From Pectobacterium peruviense (GTDB lineage Bacteria > Pseudomonadota > Gammaproteobacteria > Enterobacterales > Enterobacteriaceae): DNA of 64,000 nt. The notes beneath the pieces were generated by a model. The model saw only the letters and a list, made by a program, of their open reading frames with translations. It was not told the origin of the DNA and did not search any database. Every line of letters starts with the position of its first letter. Within the stretch, counting starts at the first letter, position 1. Positions 58,585 through 64,000 of the stretch are shown here, in pieces. Both the position numbers and the translations under genes were made by a program. The DNA lies in contig NZ_LXFV01000031.1 of the NCBI RefSeq assembly GCF_002847345.1, positions 1-64,000 on the forward strand, written 5' to 3'.

Positions 58585-61500
58585 GTGCGTTTGATTCTGA
58601 CTTTTCTTCTGGGATGTTTATTATCAACTGCCGCGTTGGCTGCCACTGCGCCCAATGAGTCGCAGTTACGCCAGCAGCTACAGCAGGCAGAAGCCAACAA
58701 AGGCGCGGCCGATCAAGCGAAAATTGTCGAGGAATATCAGGCTGCACTGAATACCTTACAGGATCGCAAAGAGGCGCAGGAACGCGCCACACAGTATCAG
58801 CGCGTCATTGATGATTTCCCCAAACTGGTTCAAGAGCTGCGTCGCCAGCTTAATGCCGAAGATGGCAAGTCATCGTCGATTTCAGAGAGTCTCTCCAGCA
58901 ACGATCTCGAACAGCAGTTACTGCAAACAAGCAGTCAGTTGTTGGAACAGGCTCGCCAACTCCAGCAAGAACAGGATCGGCTGCGTGAAATCGGCGATTC
59001 ACTGAGCCAGCTTCCGCAGCAGCAAACTGAAGCCAGCCGCATGCAAAGCGATGCGGAACGCCGTATTCAGTCTCTCGGTACGCCCGCCACCCCGCTGGGG
59101 CAAGCGCAGCTCGTCGCACTTCAGGCCGAATCCGCACTGCGCAAAAGCCGGGTGGATGAACTGGAGCTGGCGCAGCTTTCAGCCAGTAACCGTCAGGAGC
59201 TATCCCGGTTACGCGTCGAACTGTATAAAAAGCGTCACGACAGGCTGGATCTGCTGCAACAGGATTTACGCAGCCGACTTAACAACCTACGCCAGCGTGA
59301 AGCCGAGCAGGCATTAGAACGCACAGAACTGCTCGCCGAACAAAGTGGCGATTTACCCGCTGTCATCAGCAAGCAGTTACAGATTAACCGTGAGTTATCC
59401 GTCGCGCTGAATCAACAAGCCCAGCGGATGGATCTTATCGCCTCTCAGCAACGTCAGGCCGCGACGCACACGATTCAGGTTCGTCAGGCGCTGAGCACCA
59501 TTCGCGAACAGGCGCAGTGGCTCGGTGTTTCACCGATATTGGGTGAAACGTTGCGGGCACAGATCGCCCGTCTGCCGGAAATGCCCAAACCTCAGTTGCT
59601 GGATAGCGATATGGCGCAGCTGCGCGTACAGCGCCTGCACTTCGAAGACCTGATTAATAAACCGCAAGATCTTGAGAACGCCAAACAGGATAACGGCGAT
59701 CCGTTGACCAGCGCACAGCAGCGTATCCTGACCGATCAGATGCGTACCCAGCGCGATTTGCTGACTTCACTGATCTCCGGCTGTGACTCGCAGATACTCG
59801 AACTCACCAAACTCAAAGTCGCCAATAACCAACTGGCGGATGCCTTAACCGAAACGCGCGAAGCAGCCCACCGCGATCTGTTCTGGGTTGCTGATGTTGA
59901 GCCTGTGACGTTCGCCTATCCGATCAAGCTGGTGCAGGATCTGACGCGCCTGCTGTCGCTGGATACGCTGACACAGCTGGGTAGCGCACTCGTGATGATG
60001 GTGACTAGCCAGGAAACCGTGCTGCCGCTGTTAGGCGCATTACTGCTGGTTGGCTTCAGCATCAGTTCCCGCCGTCATTATCATGCATTTATGGAACGTG
60101 CCAGCAGCCGCGTGGGTAAAGTCACGCTCGATCACTTCATGCTGACGTTACGTACCGTGTTCTGGTCCCTCCTTACCGCCCTGCCGCTGCCGGTGCTCTG
60201 GGCGGCGCTGGGCTACGGACTGCAAAACACCTGGCCTTACCCAATTGCTGTCGCCATCGGCGACAGCGTCACCGCCACCGTGCCGTTAATGTGGCTGGTG
60301 ATGATTAGCGCCTCGTTCTCGCACCCACAGGGGCTGTTTATTGTCCACTTCCGCTGGTCGCCAGAGCACGTAGCCAGAGCGATGCGCTATTATCGCCTCT
60401 CCATCGCCTTTATCGTGCCGCTGATTATGGCGCTGATTACCTTCGATAAGCTCAACGATCGCGAGTTCTCTAGCACGCTGGGGCGGCTCTGCTTCATCCT
60501 TCTCTGTATGGCGTTGAGTCTGGTCACTGCTGGGTTAAAACGCGCCGGTATTCCGCTGTATCTGGATAAAGAAGGGTCGGGAGAGAACTCCGTTAACCGC
60601 GCGATGTGGAACATCTTGATCGGCGTGCCGCTCGTTGCCGCGCTGGCCTCCTGCATCGGCTATCTGGCGACCGCACAGGCGCTGTTAGCGCGACTGGAAA
60701 CCTCTGTCTCTATCTGGTTCTTCCTGTTGGTGATTTACCACATTATTCGCCGTTGGATGCTGATTCAGCGGCGTCGCATCGCCTTCGATCGCGCCAAGCA
60801 ACGACGTTCGGAAATTCTGGCGCAGCGTGCCAAAGGTGAAGAAGATCCGCAGTCTGCGTCATCCCATGAAAGCAGCTCGGAAGCTGTGGAAGAACCCGTC
60901 GTCGATCTGGATGCCATCAGCGCCAAATCCTTGCAACTGGTACGATCCATTCTGACGTTGATCGCACTGGTTTCCGTGATTGCACTGTGGTCAGAGATTC
61001 ATTCGGCTTTCGCGTTTCTGGAGAATATCAGCCTGTGGGATGTCTCTAGCACGGTCAAAGGCGTGGAGAGCGTGCAGGCGATTACGCTGGGGTCCGTGCT
61101 CATCGCCATTCTGATTTTCATTGTTACCGCACAGCTGGTGCGTAACCTGCCCGCCCTGCTGGAGCTGGCGATTCTGCAACATCTGGATCTGTCGCCGGGT
61201 AGCGGCTACGCCATTACCACCATCAGCAAATATATTCTGATGCTGATCGGCTGCCTGATGGGATTCTCACTCATCGGGATCGAATGGTCGAAACTGCAAT
61301 GGCTGGTTGCTGCGCTGGGTGTAGGGCTTGGGTTTGGTTTGCAGGAGATCTTCGCCAACTTTATCTCAGGCCTGATCATCCTGTTCGAGAAACCGATCCG
61401 CATCGGCGATACCGTCACAATCCGCGATCTCACGGGTAGCGTCATGCGTATTAATACCCGCGCCACCACCATTTCCGACTGGGACCGCAAAGAGATTATC

Positions 61501-61908
61501 GTTCCGAACAAGGCGTTTATCACCGAGCAGTTTATCAACTGGTCGCTGTCAGATTCGGTCACCCGTGTCGTCATGACGGTGCCTGCTCCGGCGAATGCGA
61601 ACAGTCAGGAAGTCACAGAATTGCTCATGGATGCGGTGAAGCGTTGTTCGCTGATTCTGGATACGCCAGAGCCAGAAGCCTTCCTCGTCGACCTCCAACA
61701 GGGGATTCAGATTTTCGAGCTGCGCGTTTTCGCCGCCGAAATGGGGCACCGAATGCCGCTGCGCCATGAACTGCATCAGCTGATTCTGGAAAACTACCGC
61801 AAGCACAATCTGGAGCTTCCTTTCCCACCGTTCCAAGTGAAAATGGACAATCTGTCGCGCAGTGGAAAAACGCTGACGCCACGGCAGCGAACGCCGGGCA
61901 GCTTATAA
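58585..61908 (+). CDS. mscM: mechanosensitive channel MscM (YjeP)
   Basis: Large MscS-family channel of the MscK type; opens under membrane tension to release solutes. 1107 residues: a signal peptide (about residues 1-20, ending ALAAT), a periplasmic coiled-coil part of about 450 residues rich in Gln/Glu/Leu, about eleven membrane helices, and the MscS beta-domain and C-terminal vestibule (GLQEIFANFISGLIILFEKPIRIGDTVTI and LTGSVMRINTRATTISDWDRKEIIVPNK). The start codon is GTG. It follows psd after 54 bases. Confidence 0.95.
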   Translation: MRLILTFLLGCLLSTAALAATAPNESQLRQQLQQAEANKGAADQAKIVEEYQAALNTLQDRKEAQERATQYQRVIDDFPKLVQELRRQLNAEDGKSSSISESLSSNDLEQQLLQTSSQLLEQARQLQQEQDRLREIGDSLSQLPQQQTEASRMQSDAERRIQSLGTPATPLGQAQLVALQAESALRKSRVDELELAQLSASNRQELSRLRVELYKKRHDRLDLLQQDLRSRLNNLRQREAEQALERTELLAEQSGDLPAVISKQLQINRELSVALNQQAQRMDLIASQQRQAATHTIQVRQALSTIREQAQWLGVSPILGETLRAQIARLPEMPKPQLLDSDMAQLRVQRLHFEDLINKPQDLENAKQDNGDPLTSAQQRILTDQMRTQRDLLTSLISGCDSQILELTKLKVANNQLADALTETREAAHRDLFWVADVEPVTFAYPIKLVQDLTRLLSLDTLTQLGSALVMMVTSQETVLPLLGALLLVGFSISSRRHYHAFMERASSRVGKVTLDHFMLTLRTVFWSLLTALPLPVLWAALGYGLQNTWPYPIAVAIGDSVTATVPLMWLVMISASFSHPQGLFIVHFRWSPEHVARAMRYYRLSIAFIVPLIMALITFDKLNDREFSSTLGRLCFILLCMALSLVTAGLKRAGIPLYLDKEGSGENSVNRAMWNILIGVPLVAALASCIGYLATAQALLARLETSVSIWFFLLVIYHIIRRWMLIQRRRIAFDRAKQRRSEILAQRAKGEEDPQSASSHESSSEAVEEPVVDLDAISAKSLQLVRSILTLIALVSVIALWSEIHSAFAFLENISLWDVSSTVKGVESVQAITLGSVLIAILIFIVTAQLVRNLPALLELAILQHLDLSPGSGYAITTISKYILMLIGCLMGFSLIGIEWSKLQWLVAALGVGLGFGLQEIFANFISGLIILFEKPIRIGDTVTIRDLTGSVMRINTRATTISDWDRKEIIVPNKAFITEQFINWSLSDSVTRVVMTVPAPANANSQEVTELLMDAVKRCSLILDTPEPEAFLVDLQQGIQIFELRVFAAEMGHRMPLRHELHQLILENYRKHNLELPFPPFQVKMDNLSRSGKTLTPRQRTPGSL

Positions 61909-61959
61909 GAGAGGAAAATGGGCGGCGGCCAGATGTGGCACCGCCCTATATCAGACGGG

Positions 61960-62937
61960 TTACGCGCGCTCTACGGAGAACGCAATCACGTCACTCAGCT
62001 TCTCGGCATTCAGCGCCAGCATGATCAAACGATCCACACCCAGCGCCACACCGGCACACTCAGGCAGACCGAGTTTCAACGCCGCCAGCAGGTTTTCATC
62101 AATCGGCTGCTGTGACAGGCCACGCGCGGCACGCTTACGGTTATCCTGCTCGAAACGCTGACGCTGCTCATCGGCATCGGTCAATTCGCGGAAGCCATTC
62201 GCCAGCTCAATCCCTTTGAAATAGACTTCAAAACGCTCGGCAACGCGATGGTCTTCCGAGCTGATCTCTGCCAGAGAGGCTTGCGTGGCTGGGAAGTGGT
62301 AGACAAATGCTGGCTTGTCGCGCCCGATGTTCGGCTCAACGCCGAAGGTAAACAGCATCTGCACCAGCGAATCGCGGTCGTCTTCACCGCAGGCTATATC
62401 GCCCAGCCCGAGTTTTTCTGCCGCTTCGCGCAGTTGCGCTTTATCGACAGAAAGAGGATCAATTTCCAGATGGCGTAAAAATGCCTGCTGATAGGAGAGC
62501 ATTTCCGCGCTTTCACAATCCAGTACCTGCTGTAACAGGTCATCGACCTCATTCATCAGGCGGTACATATCATAGTGAGGGCGATACCATTCCAGCATGG
62601 TGAATTCTGGGTTGTGGTGTCGGCCTGATTCTTCGTTGCGGAAACTGCGACACAGTTGGAAGATCGGCCCGCTGCCAGCAGCCAGCAGACGCTTCATATG
62701 GTATTCCGGACTAGTCATCAAATACAGCGTCATGCCATCCGCAGCACCGGGGCCAACGAAGCGGGTTTGGAATGGGTATAAGAAAACATCCGTTACCGTC
62801 GCCTGGCTCATCGCTGGCGTTTCGACTTCCAGCACTCCACGATCGGTGAAGAAACGTCGGACAGCGGCAACTATCGACGCTCGTTTCAACAAATTAGCGA
62901 CAGAAGCACTAGGTTGCCAACTTGTCGTCTCGCTCAT
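61960..62937 (-). CDS. epmA: EF-P (R)-beta-lysyltransferase
   Basis: Lysyl-tRNA-synthetase-like enzyme (GenX/PoxA/YjeA) that attaches (R)-beta-lysine to elongation factor P, enabling polyproline translation. 325 residues, as in E. coli. Class II synthetase motifs are motif 2 [22 protein letters not shown] and motif 3 [14 protein letters not shown]. Start 62937 ([10 protein letters not shown]) is chosen; the frame is open to 63027 but family proteins lack that extension. It is convergent with mscM and divergent from frdA. Confidence 0.97.
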   Translation of the reverse strand: MSETTSWQPSASVANLLKRASIVAAVRRFFTDRGVLEVETPAMSQATVTDVFLYPFQTRFVGPGAADGMTLYLMTSPEYHMKRLLAAGSGPIFQLCRSFRNEESGRHHNPEFTMLEWYRPHYDMYRLMNEVDDLLQQVLDCESAEMLSYQQAFLRHLEIDPLSVDKAQLREAAEKLGLGDIACGEDDRDSLVQMLFTFGVEPNIGRDKPAFVYHFPATQASLAEISSEDHRVAERFEVYFKGIELANGFRELTDADEQRQRFEQDNRKRAARGLSQQPIDENLLAALKLGLPECAGVALGVDRLIMLALNAEKLSDVIAFSVERA

Positions 62938-63213
62938 GGTTCTTACTCCAAAGTCAAACAGGGGGTGCAGTCTACCCGCATCAGCCCAAATTTCCAGCGG
63001 AAAAAAGCCAGATGTGCTTTTCCACAAAGCGTGTCCTATCCTTTCAAAGACGGCGAAAAGAGAGCATCCATAAATTATATCCAGTGAATCATTTTCTTAT
63101 ATCCCTCTCAAAAGGGTTATTAAAGAAATAAAAGCATCGTTTCTCTGTAAATAAGCCTTCCGATCACGTTTTTATCAATAAATACGGTACTTGCTGAAAA
63201 AACCACAAAATGC

Positions 63214-63254
63214 AGGATCACATCAAATTTCGCCTACCTATAATTCGGTATAAT
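63214..63254 (+). promoter_or_regulatory. possible FNR-activated promoter of frdA
   Basis: An imperfect FNR-like site (AGGATCACATCAAA at 63214-63227) resembles the one upstream of E. coli frdA. TATAAT occurs at 63239-63244 and again at 63249-63254. The second would place the start site near 63261, so the FNR-like centre would be about -41, the class II position. The leader would be about 150 bases. The rest of the epmA/frdA gap shows no gene. Confidence 0.35.
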
Positions 63255-63409
63255 CATTCCCACACAAAAATTATAGGTTTATCTATTCTTTATACGTCTA
63301 TCACACAATTTTAATCGGGTTTGATATTAAGCTCGGATATAAAGACAGAAATGAATAGATATTATTTTTTTATTTTAACTTAATTAACTTAAGTAACTGG
63401 AGGAATGCA

Positions 63410-64000
63410 TTGCAAACCTTTAATGCTGATTTGGCCATTATCGGGGCCGGGGGTGCTGGCCTACGAGCAGCAATAGCTGCCGCGGAAGCTAACCCTCAAC
63501 TGAAAATAGCGCTGATCTCAAAAGTCTACCCAATGCGTAGCCATACCGTGGCGGCAGAAGGTGGATCGGCAGCGGTGACTCAGGAACACGATAGCTTTGA
63601 TTATCACTTCAACGACACCGTATCTGGTGGCGACTGGCTGTGTGAACAAGACGTTGTTGAGCACTTCGTCAAACACTGTCCGGAAGAGATGATTCAACTG
63701 GAACAGTGGGGCTGCCCTTGGAGCCGTAAACCCGATGGTTCTGTCAACGTTCGCCGCTTTGGCGGGATGAAGATCGAACGCACCTGGTTTGCCGCCGATA
63801 AGACCGGCTTCCATATGTTACATACGCTGTTCCAAACGTCCCTTAAATATCCACAAATCCAACGTTTTGATGAGCATTTTGTCCTCGACGTTCTGGTCGA
63901 TGACGGCCAGGCACGCGGTCTCGTTGCCATCAACATGATGGAAGGCTCGCTGATTCAAATCCGTGCTAACGCGGTGGTACTGGCGACTGGCGGTGCAGGA
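63410..64000 (+). CDS. frdA: fumarate reductase flavoprotein subunit, N-terminal part
   Basis: Catalytic subunit of the anaerobic quinol:fumarate reductase. The first 197 codons are present; the gene runs off the right edge. The FAD-binding motif is [18 protein letters not shown], the covalent FAD histidine is in [11 protein letters not shown] at about residue 44, and [18 protein letters not shown] is conserved. The start is TTG at 63410, with GGAGG at 63399-63403 and a spacing of 6; the ATG at 63405 is out of frame. It matches E. coli, where frdA follows epmA divergently. Confidence 0.96.
   Translation, partial: MQTFNADLAIIGAGGAGLRAAIAAAEANPQLKIALISKVYPMRSHTVAAEGGSAAVTQEHDSFDYHFNDTVSGGDWLCEQDVVEHFVKHCPEEMIQLEQWGCPWSRKPDGSVNVRRFGGMKIERTWFAADKTGFHMLHTLFQTSLKYPQIQRFDEHFVLDVLVDDGQARGLVAINMMEGSLIQIRANAVVLATGGAG

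Overview
The window looks like a chromosomal segment of a soft-rot enterobacterium, most likely Pectobacterium or a close relative. The core proteins match their Escherichia coli counterparts almost end to end and sit in typical enterobacterial clusters. Lineage and gene names come from family recognition, not from a database search, so the species cannot be fixed here. No phage, transposase, integrase or CRISPR array was seen.

Layout. (1) 1-10.7 kb: tkt start, loiP, an RcsA-like regulator, speA, metK, sprT, endA, rsmE, gshB, yqgE, ruvX. This follows the E. coli 66-min order, but speB is missing between loiP and speA. (2) 10.7-27.4 kb: fbp, mpl, purA, then the minus-strand block tsaE-amiB-mutL-miaA-hfq-hflX-hflK-hflC-yjeT, plus nnr and queG. 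In E. coli these lie near 95-96 min, so ruvX/fbp is a synteny joint. (3) 27.4-55.1 kb: an accessory block sits where E. coli has only tRNA-Gly genes between queG and orn. It holds ahpCF, a DUF4153-type membrane protein, a four-gene ABC/TolC export operon, one tRNA-Gly, a secreted PPC-like protein, an effector-like orphan next to a decayed gene fragment, a hydroxyacid dehydrogenase, a 570-residue unknown protein, an alcohol dehydrogenase, a LysE exporter divergent from a LysR regulator, two MFS transporters, a Tat-exported ABC uptake system, a HAD nucleotidase and several small orphans. (4) 55.1-64 kb: two tRNA-Gly genes, then orn, rsgA, psd, mscM, epmA and the start of frdA, again in E. coli order.

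How the genes work together. The core blocks cover methyl-donor supply (metK), polyamines (speA), glutathione (gshB), peptidoglycan recycling and splitting (mpl, amiB), RNA maturation and quality control (miaA, tsaE, queG, rsmE, orn, hfq, hflX), mismatch repair (mutL) and membrane homeostasis (hflKC, psd, mscM). The accessory block is weighted to transport and stress defence: peroxide removal, a dedicated tripartite exporter with its own outer-membrane channel, and uptake and efflux systems with local regulators.

The least explained parts are the segment at 37.2-43.4 kb (secreted protein, effector-like orphan, dehydrogenase remnant, large unknown protein), the exporter operon whose three junctions all overlap by exactly 8 nt, and a short ArsR-type gene behind a perfect 14-bp inverted repeat.
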